Below, in pieces: positions 32,255-39,989 of a stretch of 40,691 bases of DNA. A program made the translations under genes and the position numbers. Source of the DNA: JBBQXY01 sp051004815 (GTDB lineage Bacteria > Chloroflexota > Ktedonobacteria > Ktedonobacterales > Ktedonobacteraceae). Location: contig JBPCJY010000158.1 of the NCBI GenBank assembly GCA_051004815.1, forward strand, positions 1 through 40,691. Reading direction: 5' to 3'. The notes beneath the pieces are model-generated. The model ran no database searches and was not told where the DNA came from. It worked only from the letters and a program-made list of their open reading frames with translations. Position 1 is the first letter of the stretch. Each line of letters starts with the position of its first letter.

Positions 32255-33733
32255 ATGACGAACGACAAACGCTTCAAGATTCTAATGGTTGCCGCGGAGG
32301 CTGTGCCTTTTGCCAAGGAGGGCGGTGTTGCCGATGTCATCGGGAGCTTGCCCAAAGAACTGGCAGCATTGGGCCACGAGGTGTGTATCTGTATTCCCCG
32401 CTACGGGCGTATCGATCCCGCCCGTTGGTCGCTCAAACACACCGGTATCGTACGAACAATTTCTATGGCCTGGTTCGACTTCACGGTTTCTATTTTTCAG
32501 ACCACTCTGCCAGATGCACCAGTTACCATTTATTTCGTTGAAAATGCAGAAATGTTTGGGTGGCATCAGGAGATCTATTTGGGTCTGGATCGGCACGATG
32601 AGTATATTCGCTTCCTCCTCTTTTGCCGAGGCATTCTTGAGGCACTGCCGTCGCTGGGCTTTGTTCCTGATATCATTCACCTCAATGATTGGCAGACGGC
32701 TCCTTGTGCTCCTTACCTGCGTACCACCTACCGTCCTCTCTTACGCCAGGGGGCAACGCGCATCGTTTACACCATTCATAATCTGCAATATCAGGGGCGT
32801 TGGCTTCCTTCCATCCTGGAAGAGGTCGGGTTAGACCGCGGCACTCTTTTTAACATGGGTGGTTTGGAGTTTTGGGGTGATGTCAACTGGATGAAAGCTG
32901 GCATTGTCTACTCTGATGTGGTGACAACCGTTTCGCATCGTTATGCTGAGGAGATTCAGACAGCACAGTTTGGCTGGGGTCTTGAAGGGACCCTCTCGTT
33001 AAGGCATGAGCGTCTTTTTGGTATTCCCAATGGCCTGGACTGGGATGTCTGGAATCCCGCGACCGATGATGCCTTGACAGTGCAATATACGGTAGAGGCC
33101 GCTCCAGAGGCCAAGAGGCGCAACCGCACCGCCTTACGACAGGAATTTGGGTTAGCTGATGACCCAGATATACCGGTGATCGGTATGGTCACGCGGCTCG
33201 TGGATCAAAAGGGCCTCGATCTCATCGCCGCGATTACGCAAGAACTACCCCATCTGCCCTTTCAACTCGTCGTGCTCGGCACAGGGTATTGGCACTATGA
33301 GCAGATGTTTAACTATCTTGCTGCAACTACGTCCAATGTTCGCGTCTATATCGGTTTCAATGCCGCCCTCTCGCGCCGTATTTACGCGGGTGCGGATTTC
33401 TTTCTGATGCCGAGTGCCTTCGAGCCGGGCGGTTTGGGACAGTTGATTGCTTTGCGCTATGGAACGCTGCCTATCGTCCATGCAACTGGCGGCTTAGCCG
33501 ATACCGTAACCGACCTGGATGCCTATCCTGACGCTGGCAATGGGATCAGCTTTACTGATTACTCGGCTTCCGCGCTGTTGGATGCATTGTACCGTGCATT
33601 GCGACTCTATGGACAACAGGATCGCTGGCCTCAACTGCTGGCACGGGCCATGGCCAACGATTCGCGCTGGTCTGCCAGTGCTAAAGAGTATAGCGAATTG
33701 TATCAGCGTGCGTTCAGCTTCCCGCCGATGTGA
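32255..33733 (+). CDS. glgA: Glycogen synthase (ADP/UDP-glucose, GT5)
   Basis: A 492-aa GT-B glycosyltransferase that extends alpha-1,4-glucan. The family begins with KILMVAAEAVPFAKEGGVADVIGSLPKEL, so ATG 32255 is chosen over longer forms although no ribosome site stands out; an extended -10 (TGCTATCAT, 32146-32154) would give a leader of about 95 nt. Lys21 (KxGG donor loop) is present. The C-terminal donor site reads SAFEPGGLGQLIALRYGTLPIVHATGGLADTV: the usual FEPCG cysteine is Gly, an uncommon change that leaves the catalytic Glu intact. Length is normal. It is a single gene here; glgC and glgB are not in the window. Confidence 0.93.
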   Translation: MTNDKRFKILMVAAEAVPFAKEGGVADVIGSLPKELAALGHEVCICIPRYGRIDPARWSLKHTGIVRTISMAWFDFTVSIFQTTLPDAPVTIYFVENAEMFGWHQEIYLGLDRHDEYIRFLLFCRGILEALPSLGFVPDIIHLNDWQTAPCAPYLRTTYRPLLRQGATRIVYTIHNLQYQGRWLPSILEEVGLDRGTLFNMGGLEFWGDVNWMKAGIVYSDVVTTVSHRYAEEIQTAQFGWGLEGTLSLRHERLFGIPNGLDWDVWNPATDDALTVQYTVEAAPEAKRRNRTALRQEFGLADDPDIPVIGMVTRLVDQKGLDLIAAITQELPHLPFQLVVLGTGYWHYEQMFNYLAATTSNVRVYIGFNAALSRRIYAGADFFLMPSAFEPGGLGQLIALRYGTLPIVHATGGLADTVTDLDAYPDAGNGISFTDYSASALLDALYRALRLYGQQDRWPQLLARAMANDSRWSASAKEYSELYQRAFSFPPM

Positions 33734-33780
33734 GTCAGTAAACGCGGTAACTCTCCAAGCAGTACCATTTTGAATTTAAC

Positions 33781-33809
33781 TTGACGTTTGGCTGCAAATC
33801 ATGTACACT
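33781..33809 (+). promoter_or_regulatory. Sigma70 promoter of the DEAD-box helicase gene
   Basis: TTGACG (33781-33786), a 17-nt spacer and TACACT (33804-33809) make a good promoter. Transcription near 33816 would leave a leader of about 250 nt before the ATG at 34066. In the 332-nt gap 33734-34065 I see no gene; two stems are visible in the leader (CTCAA/TTGAG near 33880 and GCGCCC/GGGCGC at 34029-34045). Confidence 0.6.
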
Positions 33810-34065
33810 GCAATGGTTATGAATGTCTGCATGGCATGGAGCAGGCTGCTCGCATATCCTGTTCCCCGGTAAAGACTCTCAAGGGCTTTGAGCAATCCTC
33901 TGTAGAATAATCTCTTCCTGCACACACGTTCGTACCTGATATCAGCTAGCAGCATTGCTCCCGTATCCTACTCCTACGGCCTGCTCCTGGTGCTCCCTGG
34001 CGGCACAGTGCCTTCGGGGATCTGTACCGCGCCCACAAGGGGCGCATTGGCCGAAAGGACTTTTC

Positions 34066-35655
34066 ATGCCATCTTTTAATGACTTCCTGTTGCAGCCCGC
34101 GACGCGTGCGGTGCTGGCACATATGGAGATTACAGAGCCTACGCCTATTCAGGCTGTGGCAATTCCGGCACTACTAGCCGGAAATGATCTGGTGGGACAA
34201 GCACCGACTGGATCGGGTAAGACTCTCGCCTATGGCATCCCCATGGTGGAGAGGCTTTCCAAGGACAAACGTGTCGTACAGGCACTGGTACTCGTGCCAA
34301 CACGCGAACTAGCTGTGCAGGTAAACGAGGTGCTGAGTAGGCTAGCAACCGGTCGGCGGCTTTCGACGGCACTACTGGTAGGAGGACGGCCCTATGGCAG
34401 TCAACTCTCAGCCCTGCGCTATGGATCACAGATTGTCGTAGGTACACCAGGACGAGTGAAGGACCATCTTGATCGTGGTAGTTTAGTGCTGAGCCAGTTG
34501 CGGATATGCATACTGGACGAGGCAGACCAGATGCTGGACAGTGGTTTCGCGCCAGCCATTGAAGAGATACTGACCACTACGCCTAACACGCGACAAATGG
34601 CACTCTTCTCAGCGACAATACCGGGCTGGGTTGCTACACTCCAGGAAAAATTCCTCAAAAATCCAGTCAAGATTACCATTACGCCAGCTATGGGTGAGCA
34701 AAGCAGCATTGAACAGATTGCTTATCAGGTACCGCATGATCAGAAGATAGCTGCACTCTGTACCCTCTTGCATGCCACGCAAGGAGAAAGCAGCCTCATC
34801 TTTGGCAAGACGAAATACGGTGTTGAGAAGCTAGGGAAACAGCTCAACAGTCTCGGGTTTGCGGTGGGAACATTACACGGCAACAAGAGCCAGCGTGCCC
34901 GTGAAGAGGTGCTTACCGCGTTCCGCCGCGGACAGGTGCAGACGCTGCTTGCCACAAATGTAGCTGCACGCGGACTGGACATTCAAGGAATCTATCAGGT
35001 CATCAATTATGAGCTGCCGGAATCAAGCGACCTTTTTACGCACCGGATTGGCCGGACGGGTAGAATGGGGCGACAAGGCAAGGCGATTACGCTATTGGTG
35101 CCGTCAGATGTACCCAAGTGGCGACGTATGGCACGTAATTTAGGGCAGACAGTCGCATTGCAGCGACTCGCTATTAATACGGAAGCCATTGTTAGCATGC
35201 CGCTCGCAAAGCCAGAAACTGCGGTAATGCCGGTACACGAGAAACCAGAGACTGCGGCAATGCAGATGTATGAGCAGAACGGTGAGCAACGACCGGTACG
35301 TAGCCGTAAACAGGCCGCGCAAGATCAGGAGCACGGTAGATTTGCACGACCAAGGTATGGCAGCCAAACGGCACCTCTCACTGAAAGACGACAAAACGAT
35401 AGTGTTACGAGCCGAACACCTGCACGCCAGCCAGAAGGCTTTACCTTGCCAGAACGCGCATATTCCGGCAAAGTGAGGGATGGCAGGGGAGTAGCGGGAA
35501 AGCAGCCTAGCTTTGGTAGAACCACAGATAAGCGTAGAGCACGCGCTGTTGCTGCAACTGCGCCACAGTACCCAATAGCCAGGAGAAAACCCAGAGCTGC
35601 ATCGACAGCGCAACCAAGGCGTGCTGCCGCTGCAAATCGTTTTGCTAGCCGCTAG
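34066..35655 (+). CDS. DEAD-box ATP-dependent RNA helicase
   Basis: A 529-aa RNA helicase. ATG 34066 has GAAAGGA 6 nt upstream; a longer frame to 33955 runs through the leader and is rejected. Motifs in order: Q-motif EPTPIQ (24-29), Walker A APTGSGKT (46-53), PTRELA, GTPGRV, DEAD (151-154), SAT, the ARGLDI segment and HRIGRTGRMG. After about residue 370 comes a long Arg/Gln-rich low-complexity tail with many RKR-type clusters, which probably binds RNA. Such tails mark CsdA/RhlE-like proteins of ribosome assembly and cold growth. The long structured leader would fit cold or autogenous control but that is inference. Confidence 0.93.
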   Translation: MPSFNDFLLQPATRAVLAHMEITEPTPIQAVAIPALLAGNDLVGQAPTGSGKTLAYGIPMVERLSKDKRVVQALVLVPTRELAVQVNEVLSRLATGRRLSTALLVGGRPYGSQLSALRYGSQIVVGTPGRVKDHLDRGSLVLSQLRICILDEADQMLDSGFAPAIEEILTTTPNTRQMALFSATIPGWVATLQEKFLKNPVKITITPAMGEQSSIEQIAYQVPHDQKIAALCTLLHATQGESSLIFGKTKYGVEKLGKQLNSLGFAVGTLHGNKSQRAREEVLTAFRRGQVQTLLATNVAARGLDIQGIYQVINYELPESSDLFTHRIGRTGRMGRQGKAITLLVPSDVPKWRRMARNLGQTVALQRLAINTEAIVSMPLAKPETAVMPVHEKPETAAMQMYEQNGEQRPVRSRKQAAQDQEHGRFARPRYGSQTAPLTERRQNDSVTSRTPARQPEGFTLPERAYSGKVRDGRGVAGKQPSFGRTTDKRRARAVAATAPQYPIARRKPRAASTAQPRRAAAANRFASR

Positions 35656-35729
35656 CATTTGTCCCATAACTGGCCACGATCCTTCGCGTGACCGGATTAG
35701 CGTACGATTGCCTACAATGTAAGGCTAGA

Positions 35730-35781
35730 TTGCAAACCAGGGGTATCAGATCAGTAGTGGTCTGATACCCCTGGTTTGCAA
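35730..35781. repeat. Perfect 21-bp inverted repeat before the OTC gene
   Basis: Arms 35730-35750 and 35761-35781 are exact inverted copies (start TTGCAAACCAGGGGTATCAG) around a 10-nt loop. In RNA this is a very stable hairpin between the helicase stop and the OTC start. There is no U-tract, so it is not a standard intrinsic terminator; it could be a terminator of another type, an operator or a small mobile palindrome. Its sequence differs from the other repeat families here. Confidence 0.85.
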
Positions 35782-35849
35782 CAATACTCAAAACAAGGTA
35801 TCCTTGAAGAACAGCAACATTGTAGCACTATGCAAGGAGTATTCGTGAC

Positions 35850-36920
35850 GTGGAAAAGCACACCATGCCCTTTCAGTCCCTGAGCGACGATAATAGGCCC
35901 AATTTGAGGAACAGGCATTTTCTGAAGCTGGATGACTTCACACCAAGGGAGATCGATTTTCTTCTACAGCTGGCAACCGAGCTGAAAGCGGCGAAATACG
36001 CACGAACAGAGATACAGTGCTTGCAAGGAAAACAGATTGTCCTCATCTTTGAAAAGGACTCGACACGAACGCGCTGCGCATTCGAGGTTGCGGCATCCGA
36101 TCAGGGTGCTCACGTAACCTATCTAGGCCCCAGTTCCTCCCACATCGGGAGCAAAGAAAGCATGAAGGATACTGCTCGTGTCCTGGGTCGCATGTATAAT
36201 GGCATCGAATATCGCGGATTTGCGCAGGAGCAAGTGGAAGAGCTTGCACGCTATGCCGGTGTACCTGTGTGGAATGGGCTGACGAATGAAGCCCATCCCA
36301 CACAGGTACTGGCCGATTTTCTCACGATGCAAGAACACGCACATAAACCTTTGGAAGCTGTTTCTTTCTGCTTCCTCGGTGATGTTGGTAACAATACTAG
36401 CGTCTCCTTATTGATAGGTGCGGCGAAGATGGGCATGGATATCCGCCTGGCAGGTCCCAAACAATGCTGGCCCCAAGCGGCGCGTGTTGACCTGGCATTG
36501 GCTGTCGCCACGCAGACCGGAGCGAATATCACGTTGACAGAGGACATCGCAACTGCTGTCAGGGGGTGCGACTTTCTGTACACTGATATCTGGGTATCAA
36601 TGGGCGAAGCTCCTGATCTCTGGGGCGAACGCATCAAGCTGTTGCTGCCCTACCAGGTGAATAGCAAGCTGATGGCGATGACAGATAATCCAGAGACGAA
36701 ATTCATGCACTGCTTGCCTGCGCTACACAATACAGACACAAAGCTAGGGCAGAAAATCTACAAGACACATAAGGTAGAAGCCTTGGAGGTCACAGACGAG
36801 GTATTCGAATCGGAAGCGTCCATTGTCTTCGACCAGGCTGAGAATCGGCTTCATACCATTAAAGCAGTCTTAGTAGCGACGATGGGAGACGAAAGCTCTG
36901 TCAATCGTTATGTCTCTTAG
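35850..36920 (+). CDS. argF: Ornithine carbamoyltransferase
   Basis: A 356-aa transcarbamylase joining carbamoyl phosphate and ornithine to citrulline (arginine biosynthesis, or reversed in arginine breakdown as ArcB). Motifs: carbamoyl-phosphate loop STRTR (71-75), SHIGSKESMKDTARVLGRMYNGIEYRGF, HPTQVLAD (149-156) and the ornithine-site FMHCLPA (Cys near 287). The wording is of the E. coli ArgF/ArcB type. GTG 35850 has AAGGAG 10 nt upstream; an ATG five codons later is possible. No arcA or arcC is nearby, so the direction cannot be decided. Two small palindromes (36912-36924 over the stop, and ACGCTATAGCGT at 36928-36939) follow. Confidence 0.93.
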   Translation: MEKHTMPFQSLSDDNRPNLRNRHFLKLDDFTPREIDFLLQLATELKAAKYARTEIQCLQGKQIVLIFEKDSTRTRCAFEVAASDQGAHVTYLGPSSSHIGSKESMKDTARVLGRMYNGIEYRGFAQEQVEELARYAGVPVWNGLTNEAHPTQVLADFLTMQEHAHKPLEAVSFCFLGDVGNNTSVSLLIGAAKMGMDIRLAGPKQCWPQAARVDLALAVATQTGANITLTEDIATAVRGCDFLYTDIWVSMGEAPDLWGERIKLLLPYQVNSKLMAMTDNPETKFMHCLPALHNTDTKLGQKIYKTHKVEALEVTDEVFESEASIVFDQAENRLHTIKAVLVATMGDESSVNRYVS

Positions 36921-36967
36921 AGACGATACGCTATAGCGTGGCCCAGGTGTGATACATTACTGATCTT

Positions 36968-37066
36968 CTATTGACTTGTTGCAGTGACGCTGAGCATGAT
37001 GATGACCATAATTAAGCACGCTAGAACAAAATACGAAGCGAGAAGAAAACCGTTGCTAGGCTGCAT
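36968..37066 (-). CDS. 32-aa single-TM peptide (small ORF)
   Basis: An ATG at 37066 sits 7 nt after a perfect AGGAG. The frame encodes 32 residues: a short polar start (QPSNG), one hydrophobic helix (FLLASYFVLACLIMVIIML) and a polar end before TAG. It lies in a 321-nt gap (36921-37241) that is otherwise empty. I do not know the family; the strong ribosome site and clear membrane-helix plan support a real gene. Confidence 0.5.
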   Translation of the reverse strand: MQPSNGFLLASYFVLACLIMVIIMLSVTATSQ

Positions 37067-37241
37067 GAAAAATCTCCTGTTCTATACAAGAAACACGATA
37101 AGGAAATTGTCTTCCAGCAGAAGCATACGTTATCCATATGAGTTGGTTCTGTGGAGAAGCTGAGATAGAACTGAGAAGCAAAGGCAGTCGGTCAATTTGT
37201 AGAGGTTTGACAAGGCGATAAACGGTGATAACATAGGATAT

Positions 37242-38711
37242 ATGTATAAACAATTGGTTCGCAATGTATCTACCAGAGTACAGCAGAGTTGCCTTTCTCT
37301 ACAGCAGCGGATTGGGGCTTCATTAGAAGACAAAAAGCAAAAAAATACTATCCCCGCGCTCGATGGCGTCAGGGCTATAGCCTGTCTTACTGTTGTGGCC
37401 TTTCACGTAAACCTTATTACACGCGAAACCCAACGTTGGTCACCGGGCAATACGAATCTACTGGTCTCTTCAATTATGCTAGCCGGTGCATCTGGTGTCA
37501 CCCTCTTTTTTATTTTATCAGGCTTTCTTTTATTCCTTCCCTATGCAAAAGTGATGCTGTTTGAAGGCACCTGGCCTTCGGCGCGAAAGTTCTACCTGCG
37601 CCGAGCATTCCGCATCATCCCTGCCTATTATGTTGCCCTCTGCCTTATTATTCTGTTCTCTCAACCACAATTCCTTCAACTCGACCACTTGAAGGATTTG
37701 ACTTTATTCCTTGTCTTTTTTATGGATTCGACACAAGCAACCTATCAGCAGATCAACGGGCCATTCTGGACATTGGCCGTTGAATGGCAATATTACCTAC
37801 TTTTACCGTTACTGGCAGGCGTAATCGGTTTTATCGCTCGTCGTGGTGCGCCACAGCGTCGCTTTTGGACTGTCATTCTCTGCCTGATAGGTGTGATAGC
37901 ATGGGGGCTATGCTCGCGTTATTGGGGGCTTACACTAACAGCACATCCTACAGAAACGTTGCTAGTGCCACGCTCTGTCCTCAATGGTGTGCTCGTCTTT
38001 ACCTATGGCGTCTCAGGAAAATATCTGGAAGATTTTGCTGTGGGCATGCTCATCAGCGTGTTCTATGTTTATGCACGTAATACTACACACGGCAATAGAT
38101 GCGCGGAGTGGCTACGCCGCCTGAACTATGGGTTGTGGGGTAGTGGAATAGTGATCCTTCTTTTCATGGCACTTTGGCATTTTGATCAATGGTATTACCA
38201 TAGCTGGTCATTTTTGGATGGCATTGTGATCCCTCATCCCCCTGGCTTCCCCCTTTATGACTGGCTGAACGAAATTATGCTTTCCATTGGCTTCGGCCTT
38301 TGTGTGACCGCTATACTCTTTGGCCCCACCATCCTCCGTCGCCCATTTGAATGGTTTCCGCTGCGTTGGATAGGGTTCATCTCCTATAGCTTGTACATGT
38401 GGCATTTACCGCTGCTGGTCTTCTTCATGACCCATGTCGATCGGTATATCCCAAGCGGGAACCACTTTCTCGTCTATAGCTTGTACTGGCTTTGGATTGC
38501 CTGTATCATCATCCCTTTCTGCTACCTTTCTTTCCTCCTGGTAGAGAAGCCTTGGATCAAGATTGGTAGCAGATTCCTCAAGGATCGACCAAAAGAGGTT
38601 AAAGAGGCTCAAGCAGGTGATAGCGAGATATGTACCGTTCCGTCATCATCGCCCGAAGCAATGTGCAGTCCATCGGGCGACCACGCGACCGTTAACACCT
38701 CGCTTTTATAA
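37242..38711 (+). CDS. Acyltransferase-3 family membrane protein (OafA/YrhL-like)
   Basis: A 489-aa integral membrane O-acyltransferase with about ten helices. The signature ALDGVRAIACLTVVAFHV with the catalytic-region His occurs at about residues 42-59, followed by FFILSGFLLFLPY and YLRRAFRIIPAYYVAL; GPFWTLAVEWQYYLLLPLL is also typical. These enzymes acylate sugars or peptides of the cell envelope. An AGGA lies 6 nt before the ATG. After the last helix comes a soluble tail whose final residues (from about TVPSSSPEAM) are encoded on the antisense of the WD40 gene: the two coding regions overlap tail to tail by 103 bp. Confidence 0.88.
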   Translation: MYKQLVRNVSTRVQQSCLSLQQRIGASLEDKKQKNTIPALDGVRAIACLTVVAFHVNLITRETQRWSPGNTNLLVSSIMLAGASGVTLFFILSGFLLFLPYAKVMLFEGTWPSARKFYLRRAFRIIPAYYVALCLIILFSQPQFLQLDHLKDLTLFLVFFMDSTQATYQQINGPFWTLAVEWQYYLLLPLLAGVIGFIARRGAPQRRFWTVILCLIGVIAWGLCSRYWGLTLTAHPTETLLVPRSVLNGVLVFTYGVSGKYLEDFAVGMLISVFYVYARNTTHGNRCAEWLRRLNYGLWGSGIVILLFMALWHFDQWYYHSWSFLDGIVIPHPPGFPLYDWLNEIMLSIGFGLCVTAILFGPTILRRPFEWFPLRWIGFISYSLYMWHLPLLVFFMTHVDRYIPSGNHFLVYSLYWLWIACIIIPFCYLSFLLVEKPWIKIGSRFLKDRPKEVKEAQAGDSEICTVPSSSPEAMCSPSGDHATVNTSLL

Positions 38712-39628
38712 TCACTATAGGTTAAGACAGGATGATCCGTTGTGCGCTTCCAAATCTGGACGGTTCTATTGCTGTTCGCCGAGGCCAGGTACTTACTATC
38801 AGGAGACCAGGTAAGCCCATTCACCCAACCGAGACAGCAGTAGAGCCAGGTGAATTTACCAGTGACAGCATTCCAGAGCTGCACGGTCTTGTCAAAGCCA
38901 GCAGAGGCGATCTGCTTGCCATCGGGCGACCACGCCACGGCGGCTACCGTGCCAAGATGACCTATGTAGACCAAGAAGGATTTGCCTGTTGCCGCATTCC
39001 AGAGTTGCACCGTTCCATCAATACTAGCAGAGGCGATTTGCTTGCCATCAGGCGACCACGCCACAGCCGTGACCCAATCGGAATGACCACGGTAGGTCAT
39101 CATCGCGTTCCCCGCGGTTGCACCTCCTACATGCCATACTTGCACCGTTTTGTCATAACTGGCGGAAGCGATACTTCGGCCATCGGGCGACCACGCCACC
39201 GCCGTCACCGTTGCCGAGTGACCGCGATAGGTTAAGAGGCGTTGACCTGTTGCCGCATCCCACACCTGTACCGTCTTGTCGAAACTGGCGGAAGCGATAC
39301 TTCTGCCATCGGGCGACCATGCTACAGCCGTGACCCAATCGGAATGACCACGATAGGTCAAGAAGAGATGTCCTGTTGCCGCGTCCCACACTTGTACTGT
39401 TTTGTCATAGCTGGCAGAAGCGATGCGTTTCCCATCGGGCGACCATGCAACGGCAGAGATGGCATTGTGATGGCCTCGGTACGTGGCGTAGAGAGCCTTG
39501 CTCAGGGCAATGGAAGGTGTCTGAGTAGAGGCAGGTACATTGGAAGGAGCCATGCAAGAAGTTAGAAGTATGGCGGCGCAGACGGTTACGGCTCTACATA
39601 GACGGGAGTTCCTCCACAGAAGAGACAT
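38609..39628 (-). CDS. WD40-repeat lipoprotein
   Basis: A 339-aa exported lipoprotein: basic start, hydrophobic helix and lipobox LTSC with Cys25. A short Thr/Ser/Pro spacer is followed by seven WD40 repeats, enough for one closed beta-propeller. Repeats carry the pattern YRGHxxxVTAVAWSPDG...IASAS-DKTVQVW; repeats 1-5 are nearly identical, 6 and 7 are more diverged (the seventh lacks the terminal Trp). It is a likely scaffold or binding protein on the outer face of the membrane. AAGGAAG precedes the ATG by 5 nt. Its 3' end overlaps the acyltransferase gene. Confidence 0.9.
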   Translation of the reverse strand: MSLLWRNSRLCRAVTVCAAILLTSCMAPSNVPASTQTPSIALSKALYATYRGHHNAISAVAWSPDGKRIASASYDKTVQVWDAATGHLFLTYRGHSDWVTAVAWSPDGRSIASASFDKTVQVWDAATGQRLLTYRGHSATVTAVAWSPDGRSIASASYDKTVQVWHVGGATAGNAMMTYRGHSDWVTAVAWSPDGKQIASASIDGTVQLWNAATGKSFLVYIGHLGTVAAVAWSPDGKQIASAGFDKTVQLWNAVTGKFTWLYCCLGWVNGLTWSPDSKYLASANSNRTVQIWKRTTDHPVLTYSDYKSEVLTVAWSPDGLHIASGDDDGTVHISLSPA

Positions 39629-39989
39629 GGCATCTTCCTTCCTTTTCTTTTTCTTTTAGCGATGGACACTGTATGTACTATAGCATGTGGGGATTGCACC
39701 TTGGTAGCTCTTACATGCAAAGTTGGTGGTTGTTTGTGTGTTCTATGGCTATAGGAAATCTTAACCGATACCCGGTACTTTCATACCAAAAAAGAGTGCT
39801 ATATGCAAATACATCAGAATAGTAGTGTACAATCGCGTTGTGGGGCAATGTATGAATGTGTTCCAAAACACTTCATCAAAAATCAATCGGTACCTTGTTT
39901 GTCGCAGTTCAAAATTAGTGAGACGAACAAGTAGACATCATTATGTCCTGATTGGTTTTGCTCATAGAAAGAAAGGACACAAAGTAGCT

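Noticed and set aside
33734..34065. Extension of the DEAD-box helicase to an upstream start at 33955
   Set aside because: The added residues have no helicase character, while ATG 34066 has a well-placed GAAAGGA site.
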